Of a stretch of DNA of 64,000 nucleotides, positions 44,285 to 53,406 are shown in pieces (within the stretch, counting starts at the first letter, position 1; the number at the start of each line of letters is the position of its first letter). Made by a program: the position numbers and the translations under genes. The DNA comes from Trichomonas vaginalis G3 (taxonomy: Eukaryota > Parabasalia > Trichomonadida > Trichomonadidae), in assembly GCF_026262505.1 (NCBI RefSeq), contig NC_067203.1, positions 6,882,001-6,946,000 on the forward strand, read 5' to 3'. The notes below the pieces were generated by a model that was not told the origin of the DNA, made no database searches, and saw only the letters and a list, made by a program, of their open reading frames with translations.

Positions 44285-46037
44285 ATGTTCAAGCCCTACT
44301 GCAACATGTACAAGTCATTGGTAGATAACCCACATACCGCCCCTGACGCCATCTGTAACTTTATTGTTGAAAATGAAATAAGACCAGAAATCGTTTACGA
44401 AATGTTTAGGTCCCTGACCAACCCGATGACTCTTGAGGATTTCACTAATCTCCTGATTGAGCTAATCGACCAAGAAGTCGTTAATTTCGAAACGATCAGT
44501 GATGACGATTCTTATCTCCATAAAGGCATCGCTAGCCATATCAATGGAGAAATATATGATCCTTATGAACTCAGAAACAAGGACCAGAACTTCCAGACCG
44601 AGTTTAACTACATTCTCGATGGCAATTTGACGAATTTCGTCGAAAACTTAAGAAGCGCCGAGATGTACGATCACCGCCTCTTCATGTTGGCAACTCTCTA
44701 TGGAGCGGACTCTATCTTCGACTACTTCCTTACCAATGGCTACGAAGTCAACGATGATATTTTATCAGCGGCCATCATCAGCAAGAAAGAGGCCAATATT
44801 AGCAGGATCCTCCAGAGCATCAACGAAGTCCGTAGATTACCATCCGATAACTCATTCGATACCCCATTATACTACGCCGTTCGAATGAACAACACCGAAG
44901 TCTTCAATTTCCTTAGAGAGAACTTGCAACTCGATGTTGACTACTGGTACGTTGCTCAATCCATGAACTTCGAGTTGTTCTTCCAGGAATTATCCCAACA
45001 TATGGATAATATTCAACTGTTCTTCAACGCGTCCTTCGGTTTCAAGCTCCCTGAACTTACAGAAAGCTTCATGGCCTTCCCTGGCATCGACTTCTACCAG
45101 GCAATTCCATTTGCCATCAGATCCACCAACCTCGAGCTCTTCAACCTTGTTTTCTCAAAGGTCCAAGAGATAGACAACTACGAAGGCAACCAAAACCTCT
45201 ACCATTTGTGCGCCAAGTACAATGCGGAGAAGATCTTTAAGTATTTGGTCGAACACGAATACAAACTTGACAGTTTACAAGAAGAAGACAGTGAAGGAAA
45301 CACTCCTCTTGCTTATGCAACACGTTACAACAGTTACAGAGTTATGTCAGTTTTCCTTGACATGGAAACTGATCCGAATACATCAGACATGTTTGGCCGA
45401 AACAATCTCTGTTTTACTTGACCACGGCGCAGAAATTGATGCAATAACCGATGAAGGAAGATCTCCTCTTCATGATGCAGTTCTTTGTGAAAGCCACAGA
45501 TCAGTTAGAGTTCTTTTAGAAAGAGGAGCAGACAGATATATATTGGATAATGAGAATTATACTCCATTGTTTAGAGCACTTCAAATGCGTGATTTGTTTT
45601 CTGTCAATGAGTTATTGAAGAACTACAACAGGAAGTTACTCAATAACTCAATCATTGCTATTCCTCTTGAATATGATATTGATGATGATGACGAAACATC
45701 TGATGTAATTCACTGTTTGTGGAAATACGATTTCGATATAACTGTTCCTCTTCCTAACATGGAAACAGGTGTTGCTTTCGCTGTTAGAACAAACAAACCT
45801 AACTTGGCAAGGACATTCTTACAGTGCGGAAGTGATATCGATTTCATTTATCCTGATGGAAATTCACTTTTGCATTTGGCTATTTCAATGAATGCTCCTT
45901 ATTTAGTCAATGTATTGATGGAACAATCTGCTGATATCGAGGTCCTAAACAAAGATGGAAAGAATCCATTAGAATTAGCTCTGGAACTCAATAATGAAAA
46001 GGTACTTTCTGTTTTACGCAAATTCGCTTCTTTATAA
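44285..46037 (+). pseudogene. Ankyrin-repeat protein (DUF3447 type), two frames
   Basis: A 378-codon frame (44285-45421) starts MFKPYCNMYKSLVDNPHTAP, has the DUF3447-type N-terminal helices common in trichomonad ankyrin proteins, degenerate repeats (LATLYGADSIFDYFLTNGYE), and canonical ones (EGNTPLAYATRYNSYRVMSV). It ends near 45410, where coding continues in another frame (45222-46037) with more repeats (SVLLDHGAEIDAITDEGRSP, GNSLLHLAISMNAPYLVNVL). The join falls inside a repeat and drops part of it, as a deletion between repeats would do. Codon usage changes at about 45230: C-ending codons before, A/T-ending codons after. Such proteins are cytosolic scaffolds of unknown partner. The only host gene in the island between the two Mavericks. 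Confidence 0.75.
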
Positions 46038-46296
46038 ATAAATATGTTATTTTGTTTTTTGTTTGTTTAATAAATTAACGCATTTTAATGATATTGTAGT
46101 AAAAATCACCTACTAGTATATACGGATCTGAAATTTGAAAATCATGATTTCATTTCCACTTTTACATTTCGAAGAGTTACAGGCATGATCATTGATGTTA
46201 TCTGTAACATCAATATGGCAATGATATCCCATAAACTAAGTTTAATTAAAGTTGAAAAAATTTAAATTCTTTTTTTGGGCGGCTGAAGGTCAGGTA
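46038..46296. other. Host flank between ankyrin gene and Maverick B
   Basis: AT-rich 3' flank. No gene. Confidence 0.4.
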
Positions 46297-46542
46297 AGTG
46301 GGGCTTCCAGGCGCGTTGCGCCCTCTAGCCCATAAGAAATTTTGCCCAAGACCCAAGAGGAGGACCGAACCCCAGCCGACCAGCCGGTGACAAAACCAAA
46401 ACCGTTGTTATTTACATCATATGAATGGCGTCACTTTTTTAAATGTCACTTTTTGTGTCGCTTTTCACAAATTATATATGTTTTCATGTTTTGTCACTTT
46501 TCTGCCACTTTTCGGGTAAAAACATTTTTATTATTATAGAGA

Positions 46543-47361
46543 ATGAATTTTACAAAACCACCGTTACCGTTCTTTGGAAATAAGAGTAGATGTAAAGATA
46601 TTATATTGAGACAACTTAAGAAACTACCGAATGGTCTAATATTTGTAGATTTGTTCGGTGGAAGTTTCTATATATCCCATTTATGTCATACAATATTCCC
46701 AGACTCAAAGATTATATGCAATGACTTCGACAACTATATGGACCGTCTCAAACATATTCCAGACACAAATAATATATTGAAAGAGTTAAAAGAAAAGATA
46801 CCTATAGGTAAGATGGAACGTATACCATTAGATAAGAAAAATATTGTGAGAGAGGTTTTGAAAAAAGCAGAATATATAGACTGGAATAGTATATCTGCTA
46901 GACTATTATATAGTGGTGCTATAAGAGTTCATGACATTGAAACACTTATGTCAAAAGTTTTATATCTTAACTATACAAATGTTTTCAAAGAGGACATAGA
47001 AAAATATATTGAGGGTATAGAGTTTGTGAGATGTCATTGGACAGAGTTGTATGAAAAATATAAAGACAAGGAAAATGTTTTCTTTATAGTGGACCCGCCG
47101 TTCTATAACACATGGGATTTTCAATACCAAGTAGACTGGACTTTGAGAGACTCTTTAGAAACTTTAGACGTTATACATAACCATCCATGCTTTTACTTTA
47201 CATCCGATAAAAGTGGTTTGGAAACCGTTATGAGATGGTTAGAGGACATACATGACTATGAGTTTAGATACGATAAGATAGAATATGAGAGAGGTCCTAT
47301 AAACCGGAGAAAGTGTCACAATAAAGAAATTTTATTAGTAAGTAAATGTGGTTTGAAATAG
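46543..47361 (+). CDS. Maverick DNA adenine methyltransferase (D12/Dam class)
   Basis: 272 residues, apparently whole. PPLPFFGNKSRCKDII at residues 6-21 and FVDLFGGSFY at 34-43 form the SAM-binding motif I, and DPPF at 184-187 is the catalytic motif IV of N6-adenine methyltransferases (usually DPPY). The spacing is that of the Dam/D12 class. It would transfer a methyl group from S-adenosylmethionine to adenine in DNA. It is the first gene of the element, read inward from the terminus. Copy A has a decayed copy. N6-methyladenine is known in Trichomonas DNA, so the enzyme could mark element or host DNA; that role is inference. Confidence 0.85.
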   Translation: MNFTKPPLPFFGNKSRCKDIILRQLKKLPNGLIFVDLFGGSFYISHLCHTIFPDSKIICNDFDNYMDRLKHIPDTNNILKELKEKIPIGKMERIPLDKKNIVREVLKKAEYIDWNSISARLLYSGAIRVHDIETLMSKVLYLNYTNVFKEDIEKYIEGIEFVRCHWTELYEKYKDKENVFFIVDPPFYNTWDFQYQVDWTLRDSLETLDVIHNHPCFYFTSDKSGLETVMRWLEDIHDYEFRYDKIEYERGPINRRKCHNKEILLVSKCGLK

Positions 47362-47477
47362 GACTACTTGTTTTAGGTTTTTTCCATTGTGTCATTTATT
47401 TATTTGACGTGGCAGAAAAGTACAGAGAATATGAAGATGAACCAATGCCTGCAAATATTCAGCATATGTACTCGTAA
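47346..47477 (+). CDS. Maverick small membrane protein (43 residues)
   Basis: MWFEIGLLVLGFFHCVIYLF starts a 43-residue frame overlapping the end of the methyltransferase gene. One membrane segment (about residues 3-20) is followed by an acidic tail (EKYREYEDEPM). The frame is conserved in copy A, which supports it being real. Function unknown. Confidence 0.6.
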   Translation: MWFEIGLLVLGFFHCVIYLFDVAEKYREYEDEPMPANIQHMYS

Positions 47478-47483
47478 GAGATA

Positions 47484-47492
47484 TTTTTATCT
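47484..47492 (+). promoter_or_regulatory. TTTTTATCT motif before the 120-residue gene
   Basis: TTTTTATCT lies 9 to 17 bases before the ATG at 47501. The same motif or TTTTTATTT precedes most intact genes of this element and is a candidate promoter element. Confidence 0.45.
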
Positions 47493-47500
47493 AATATTAA

Positions 47501-47863
47501 ATGGACGCACAGAACTTAGCGAATGCACAGCAACCTGGACAACCAAACCCAGAGAATATTCCAAATGAAGTTAGAATACAAACTGCAATGGCAAACTATG
47601 GTCAAGTGCCAACAGATGTACAAATGCAAACTGCCATGTCAAATGACGCTGCGTTAGGTTTGCCACCATGGTATGCAAATATGAGATGGAAAGAGTTTTA
47701 TACAAACCCTGAAGTGGGATATAAACAACTTTATGCAGATGACGCGAACACAGGAGTTGACCCAGAATATGTTTTCTACCAGAGGAGAAACAGAATGTAT
47801 GAGCTCCAGTTAAAGAATGCTATGGAACTCAACAGGAAACGTAAGAGACTAGGTGGACATTAG
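47501..47863 (+). CDS. Maverick protein of unknown function (120 residues)
   Basis: Gln/Asn/Pro-rich N-terminus with a duplicated motif (VRIQTAMANYGQVPTDVQMQ, TAMSNDA), a middle with WYANMRWKEFYTNPEVGYKQ, and a basic C-terminus (ELNRKRKRLGGH). No membrane segment. Nearly identical to the copy A protein at 41980-42342. Probably a small virion or assembly protein by position; not recognised. Confidence 0.7.
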   Translation: MDAQNLANAQQPGQPNPENIPNEVRIQTAMANYGQVPTDVQMQTAMSNDAALGLPPWYANMRWKEFYTNPEVGYKQLYADDANTGVDPEYVFYQRRNRMYELQLKNAMELNRKRKRLGGH

Positions 47864-47881
47864 ATTTTTACTACTAGTAAA

Positions 47882-48124
47882 ATGGGTTTCTTCAGTAGTA
47901 TTGGAAACTTCTTTCGAAATGTTGGAAGAGGTATATGGAATGTAATAAAATCTGTCGGAAGAGGAGTATGGAACGGTGTCAAAAATATTGGTAAAAGAGT
48001 AGGTCAGTTTGTTGGTATTATACCTAAAGACCCTGAACCAGAAGAGCAAGCTCCTGTTATACAACAGCCTGAACCTGCACCACAGTCTAGTTGGCAACCA
48101 AATCCAACACCTCAACCGTATTAA
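47882..48124 (+). CDS. Maverick amphipathic, possibly myristoylated protein (80 residues)
   Basis: MGFFSSIGNFFRNVGRGIWN begins with Gly2 and Ser6, a fit to the N-myristoylation pattern. Residues 2-42 are repeats of about eleven residues with Gly, Trp/Phe and Lys/Arg (GRGIWNVIKSVGRGVWNGVK), an amphipathic membrane-active helix pattern. The rest is Pro/Gln/Glu-rich. The arrangement recalls membrane-lytic minor capsid proteins such as adenovirus protein VI, but this is a likeness of composition, not shown homology. Confidence 0.65.
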   Translation: MGFFSSIGNFFRNVGRGIWNVIKSVGRGVWNGVKNIGKRVGQFVGIIPKDPEPEEQAPVIQQPEPAPQSSWQPNPTPQPY

Positions 48125-48139
48125 AAAATTATATTTTTA

Positions 48140-48233
48140 TCGTTCGATAGTAGTTGTATATGAAACTAAGTTCTAAGTAAAACGCATGGTATAATGGAAT
48201 TATTCTTTTTCTTCCATCTGTAGTAAACCATAC
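48140..48233. repeat. 94-bp direct repeat left of the MULE remnant
   Basis: Matches 50204-50297. It corresponds to the 3' end of the 281-residue gene, so the end of that gene is present on both sides of the inserted element. Confidence 0.85.
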
Positions 48234-48345
48234 GAGTATATAAGAATTTCCGAAAAAGTGACACTCAAAAAGTGACACTTTCAGTAGGGAGTAACACTTA
48301 AAAGTGACAATTTAAAATTCACAATAAATAAAAATAATAAATTTT

Positions 48346-48915
48346 TTAGTCTATTAAATTATTCTTTTCTTTGAAATCCTCTAAAAATTCTTCGAAATGT
48401 TCTAAAATATAATCTAGAGAATTATAACAAAATTCATTAATTTCTAACATATACGTATCTAACAATTCATTTGGAATTTCAAACGATCTTAAATATGTAA
48501 TTGAATTTTGTATCTTCTCATTTATTTGAGAAAGTTTTTCTTCAGCATTTTCCAATAAAAATCTTAATGGATTCAAATTGGCTTCTTGATTCTGAACAAA
48601 ATTTAATACTTGGTATAAACGTGATTGAACTTCTCTTTTCAATTTTGTTTTATAATCTGTCAATCGAGGCTCGCGAATTCTAATTGAAGGAATAAAACCT
48701 GTTTGAAGTAAATCGTTTTTAATACGATAAAAGTAATTGGGTGCAACTTCTTCTAAAAGATTTTTGACAAAAACATCAATTCTTTGATTTTTAACGCAGC
48801 CAAAATCGTGATATTTTATCTTTTTAAATAAAGATTCAGAAACGTTATTCACAACGGTTAATTCATTTGGTCTGGCAGCGGCTATCCACATCATAGCCAA
48901 CAATTCCTTATACAA
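48346..48915 (-). pseudogene. C-terminal fragment of a MULE transposase
   Basis: 189 codons. NNVSESLFKKIKYHDFG carries the catalytic Glu and matches the NNVSESHFKVLKHSYFP region of the transposase at 36326-38008; RIDVFVKNLLEEVAPNYFYR continues the match. The first dozen residues are translated from the hairpin array, so the zinc finger and both catalytic Asp residues are missing. It cannot be an active enzyme. Confidence 0.75.
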
Positions 48916-49915
48916 AATTCAAAAACTTGGGTGCAATCAGAACTGATTGCACCCAAGTTTTTGAACTTTCTAGAGGGAATTAAAGGGTGAGAGATTTATA
49001 GTCTATCTATATATCTCCCACCCTCTAATTCCCTCCCTGACAGCGGGAAATTTTGTCTGAATGTTAAACTATTCAGACAAAGTTTCCCACTGTTTGCGAA
49101 GGAATTGTTGGCTATGATGTACTGATTCATGATCAGTACATCATAGCCAACAATTCCTTATATAAAGTTCAAAAACTTGGGTGCAATCAGTTCTGATTGC
49201 ACCCAAGTTTTTGAACTTTCTTGAGGGAATGGAAGAGTAAGAGGTATACATTATGAATATATACCTCTTACCCTTCCATTCCCTCTCTGACAGCGGGAAA
49301 CTTTGTCTGAATGTTAAACTATTCAGACAAAGTTTCCCGCTGTCAGCGAAAGAATTGTTCCATCTGGTGCATAGAGTGTGAATCTATGCACCAAATGGAG
49401 CAAGTCCCTCGCGAAATTGCCCAAACTTGCGTCGCATTTCAAAGATTGCGACCCAAATTTTGGCGATTTCTAGTAGAGATGGAGTATTTTGAGTCACTGA
49501 CCTATATGCAGTGGCTCAAAGGGCTCCATCTCTACTTTGAAGCAAGGAAACTTTCCTCGAAATTTTGATAATTTGAAGAAAGTTTTCAAGCAATTAACAA
49601 AGGATTACTCGCTATGAGGTAAAAATTCTAGATTTTCACCTCATAGCGAGAGCTTCCCTTTCATTGCTTGAAAACTTTCCCCAGCTTCAAAATTGGGGAA
49701 AGGGCTGTAAAGTCGACTCCGATACCAGCAGGTACCAGAGTATTTAAAAGAGAAGCCCTCGTACGAGTTTCTATAAAGACCTTCTCATTCAAGAAGATCT
49801 TAATAGAAAATTGTACGAGGGCATTGGAAACTCGCGTCTGGTACATGTTGGTACCAGAGTGTTTGAGATTTGAAGACTCTGGTACTAACATGTACCAGAA
49901 TTTATGATGAATTTA
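48890..49915. repeat. Hairpin-quartet satellite, array 2
   Basis: Consecutive long palindromes with a unit of about 249 bp. Two well-conserved units: H4' 48918-48965 (23-bp perfect arms, loop AA; second unit at 49167 with loop TT), H1' about 48976-49033 (AATTAAAGGGTGAGAG arms), H2' about 49041-49093 (CAGCGGGAAA arms), H3' 49101-49157 (GGAATTGTTGGCTATGATGT arms). From about 49330 more, diverged hairpins follow (CTCGCTATGAGGT, GGTACCAGAG and others). The order of hairpin types matches array 1. Open frames here are by-products. Confidence 0.9.
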
Positions 49916-50195
49916 AGATGGACCATTATAAAATGGTAGCGGTTTGTTTCAAAAAAATTTAGATGAGATTTGCATAGATATAGATTATATGATTTATACA
50001 TATGAAAAATAATATATAAAAATATAATTTTGAGATAATTATGTAAATAATATTTTAAATATTTGAATTTGAGGTATAATTTTATAGTAAAATATATTAT
50101 AAAGAGTATTTATATAAATATTGTAAAATAATATAAGTAATAAAAATTGAGACCCCCTCCCTGTTTTTGATGTTTTGTCACTTTTTCGGTAATTC

Positions 50196-51041
50196 TTATT
50201 GTTTCGTTCGATAGTAGTTGTATATGAAACTAAGTTCTAAGTAAAACGCATGGTATAATGGAATTATTCTTTTTCTTCCATCTGTAGTAAACCATACTTG
50301 AAAGTCTGAAATACTTCCACTCGGCGGTTCATATAACTTTGTAGGTTTTTCGTAAAAGTCATTCATCAGACATAAAAAAGAGTTTTGCGCACCAGAAAAT
50401 GAAGCATGAACAATAATAGCATCTGGGTCGAAAATATTTTCATATGTTCCATTAGGGTTTTCGACTTCATAATAGTCCGGGTGTACTGGATATGCTGCAG
50501 GCTGATTTAACATCCTCATAAATCTATACCATGCCAAGTTGTTATATTTTGTAGAAATATAAACGTTTTCTCCAAGGTCTTCTATTTTATTGATTTGAAC
50601 AGTTGCATTTTTCCTGTCATAAATAATATCGAGATGGTATTCTCCTTCGTCAATGTTAAACTGGTTTGCATATTCAATATAGATATCGTTTATTTTTTCT
50701 TGAAAAGCTTGAAGAGTTGTTTCTAAGTTTATAAGCAAATTAACTTGTAAAAGTTTTCCCTGTTCAAATTTCTCATACATACGTTTTTCTTTGTTATAGT
50801 ATCGAACTTCAAAACCGACCGTAAATGGGAAACCATGTATGGCTTCTGAAATGAACTTCATTCTACGAAAGCCAATAGCTTTTGTGACAGATGGGTCTCT
50901 TAACCATCTTAATGGGTAGTCAAAACGATAGCCTTCATGCTTTACGGTATCTGTCTCAAACTTTTGACCGACATTAGTAAAAAGTTCATCTAATGGTTTA
51001 GTTGTAGCAACTCTAGAATTTTCTTTTTCTATTGGAAGCAT
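50196..51041 (-). CDS. Maverick structural-like protein (281 residues), candidate penton-like
   Basis: Starts MLPIEKENSRVATTKPLDEL. Beta-rich in its pattern, no membrane segment. The block YPLRWLRDPSVTKAIGFRRM, FTVGFEVRYYN and a following TTLQAFQEKIN resembles in order and spacing the start of the 285-residue protein at 57003-57860 (FPTDWIVNINEEKYIGITSM, TTLQQCMISFN), so the two may be paralogues. Minor capsid (penton) proteins of Polintons are of this size. The last codons at the left edge come from the MULE remnant junction. The gene shares a short divergent promoter with the fibre gene. A decayed copy lies at 40863-41711. Confidence 0.6.
   Translation of the reverse strand: MLPIEKENSRVATTKPLDELFTNVGQKFETDTVKHEGYRFDYPLRWLRDPSVTKAIGFRRMKFISEAIHGFPFTVGFEVRYYNKEKRMYEKFEQGKLLQVNLLINLETTLQAFQEKINDIYIEYANQFNIDEGEYHLDIIYDRKNATVQINKIEDLGENVYISTKYNNLAWYRFMRMLNQPAAYPVHPDYYEVENPNGTYENIFDPDAIIVHASFSGAQNSFLCLMNDFYEKPTKLYEPPSGSISDFQVWFTTDGRKRIIPLYHAFYLELSFIYNYYRTKQ
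50204..50297. repeat. 94-bp direct repeat right of the MULE remnant
   Basis: Copy of 48140-48233. Together they flank the 48241-50198 element, far longer than the 9-bp duplication expected for a MULE. Confidence 0.85.
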
Positions 51042-51060
51042 ATTTTATCTATAATAAAAA
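51042..51060. promoter_or_regulatory. Divergent promoter between structural and fibre genes
   Basis: Only 19 bases (ATTTTATCTATAATAAAAA) separate two opposed ATG codons. It has TTTTATCT on one strand and TTTTTATTATAGATAAAAT on the other, so both genes have the element's promoter-like motif. The Dam gene has a similar TTTTTATTATTATAGAGA before its ATG. Confidence 0.5.
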
Positions 51061-52927
51061 TGTCAAATGAAACAGCGTCTATGAGAGAAATACAACACAA
51101 CCGACAACTCATTATGCAAGCTCTAAATAAGAACACAACAAACTTTTCAAAACTATTCTAAGATATCTGAGTCATTGAAAGGGGGTGACTTAAAACTGAC
51201 AATAAACCCAATGACAGATGAGTTTCTATTTCAAGACAATAAGAACAATACTGTCTGTATAAATCCAACAAAAGGAACTTTAAACGAGAAACCTATAAAT
51301 GAACTTCTTTTGAAAGCAGATGTTGACAACAAAGCTGACAAAGAATATGTAGACGATGCAATAGCAAAAGAAGAAGAAAGAGCTAACAATGCTTATGCAA
51401 CAAAAGACATACTCATCCTGAACTAGCAGACAAAACATATGTTGACAATAAAATGTCAAGTGAAGTGACAAGAGCTGAAAACGAATATTCTAAAAAGACT
51501 CATATACATTATATTAACCAAATACCAAGTCTTAAGGAAACATTAGAGACAAAAGCAGATAAGACTCATACACATTCTATATCTGATATTACAAACTTAC
51601 AAGAAACCTTAAACAGGAAAAGTGCCGTTGGACATACACATACCATTGCAAATATTACAAACTTACAAGAAACCTTAAACAGGAAAAGTGCCGTTGGACA
51701 TACACATTCTATATCTGATATTACAAACTTACAAGAAACCTTAAACAGGAAAAGTGCCGTTGGACATACACATACCATTGCAAATATTACAAACTTACAA
51801 GAAACCTTAAACAGGAAAAGTGCCGTTGGACATACACATACATCTTCTGAAATAACAGACTTAAACGTTAGCCTTGAAAAGAAAGCAGATAAAACATATG
51901 TCAATGAAATATACCAAAGTTTGATAGGAACAAAAAATATTGAAACTATTGTTGGTGACTTTTCTGTCAATGAAGAAAATAAATATTTTAGATGGCAGTT
52001 GGTACAGTCCTTAGAAAATGGTACACGGTATAAACTCATTCCGAAAAATAACAATGAAATGTATGTAAGCTATAAAAAGAATGATGGTACACAAGTTAAA
52101 GTTCCATTAGACAACAACTGCTACTTAAACTTATATGGAGACGAACAAAAGAAATATTTAAGAGTTTATGAAATGGCAGATATGGCATTGCCTGACCCAG
52201 CTCCGGCACCACATTATTATGACTATGGAGATGACGACAGAACACCACATGTAGATGAACAAAAGCTAACATTATATTTGATTATTATAGATATAAAAGA
52301 TATAATGCAATAGAAAAAACGAGAATAGTATATTATTATACAGATGACAGAAATAAATATTATAGTCAAGACTTTACCTACCCTGAAAACATAAGATTAT
52401 ATTATAAAAAATATTCTGACACAAACCAGAAGAAACCTGAAATAGTTGCACTATATTTTAAGTTCAAAAGAGACAATCCTATAATATCTCATATGTTTGA
52501 TTTAATGAACCCAGTAGGTTCTATTTATACATCTATGGATGTGAGAGGTCCTCAAGTAATGTTTGGTGTTGGTGCATGGGAACAAATAGTCGACAGGTTT
52601 TTGTATTGTGCAAACTCTTCAAAGGAAACAGGTGGAAGTAAAACGATTTCAGGTGAAAATTTACCTGCACACAGTCATTACATAGATTTAAGTACATCTC
52701 AAGCAGGTTGGCATAAGCATAGATATTGGGATTGGTCAGGAATGACAAAAGGTAAAGGATATGATGTTAAAGACGACGTTAAGTTTGCTATAAATTGTTA
52801 CTGGAGTGACACTCAGGGAGAAGGAAACCATACACATTTCGTTTCAGGATATACGCAAACAACGGGACAAAGTAAAGAATACATGCCACCTTACATGACA
52901 GTTTACGCATGGTATAGAATTGCTTAG
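51061..52927 (+). pseudogene. Maverick tail-fibre-like gene, broken fossil
   Basis: The region begins MSNETASMREIQHNRQLIMQ. It has a coiled-coil-like part, four copies of a 22-residue repeat (HTHSISDITNLQETLNRK and HTHTIANITNLQETLNRK alternating), and a C-terminal domain like phage short-tail-fibre or collar proteins (NPVGSIYTSMDVRGPQVMFG, ENLPAHSHYIDL, YMPPYMTVYAWYRIA). Such proteins form trimeric host-binding spikes in phages. The gene is broken, with about two or three breaks. The MULE in copy A lies at the position matching 51188-51196 here. Confidence 0.75.
51546..51846. repeat. 66-bp coding repeats of the fibre gene
   Basis: Four 66-bp units with two alternating variants (ISDI and IANI types), i.e. 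a duplicated 132-bp dimer, followed by a divergent unit. Confidence 0.85.
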
Positions 52928-53290
52928 TCGTCATTTTCAACTTCTTTAGCATATTCGTCAGGAGTTGTCTTATATTTGTTAGGAACTGTCTTTGAAAGTA
53001 TACCACCTTGAACTTTGACAAGTTTGAAACGAGGTCTGACAATAGTAGTTTTATCTTCTGCTTGCAGTGTGTACATTTTGCCATGTTTGCCTAAAACTTC
53101 ATAATATTCTCTTGTATACTTTCTTCTATTTTTACGAACACGAATGTGAGTACCTGTCGAGTTCCCATTGTTGTCATAGTCAATAGTATTTTCATATGGG
53201 TCGCGTTTAGGTAAGATAGATTACCTATCAAGTGTACGGAGGCACTGCGCGCCTTCTTACCCATTATATGTGAATCTGACACTTTACAAA
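52928..53290 (-). pseudogene. Maverick small basic protein, broken fossil
   Basis: Minus-strand coding-like sequence rich in Lys/Arg follows the fibre gene tail to tail. It is broken, with one or two breaks. Function unknown. Confidence 0.4.
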
Positions 53291-53406
53291 ACCGTTAACG
53301 TATATTTTACAACATGAACGCAAAAACTAACTTAACCTTAAATATTTACAAAGCCACCAACCATTTCACCTCACTAACGAACTCACTAATGAAAAAATAA
53401 ACGTTC

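Larger units (their letters stand above)
48241..50198 (-). mobile_element. MULE remnant with hairpin satellite, inserted in Maverick B
   Basis: Inverted ends TAAGAATTTCCGAAAAAGTG and (inverted) TAAGAATTACCGAAAAAGTG bound 1958 bp. Copy A lacks it, which proves the insertion. It keeps only the C-terminal third of a MULE transposase; the rest is replaced by a chain of hairpins. No 9-bp duplication is seen; the flanks instead carry a 94-bp direct repeat. The AT-rich part 49921-50150 has no gene. Confidence 0.75.

Noticed and set aside
49668-49907. Overlapping opposed frames of 76 and 79 codons
   Set aside because: Mirror products of diverged hairpins in array 2.
48241-50198. Tyrosine-recombinase or phage-type attachment explaining the 94-bp repeats
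   Set aside because: The insert has MULE-like inverted ends and a MULE transposase remnant and no recombinase.
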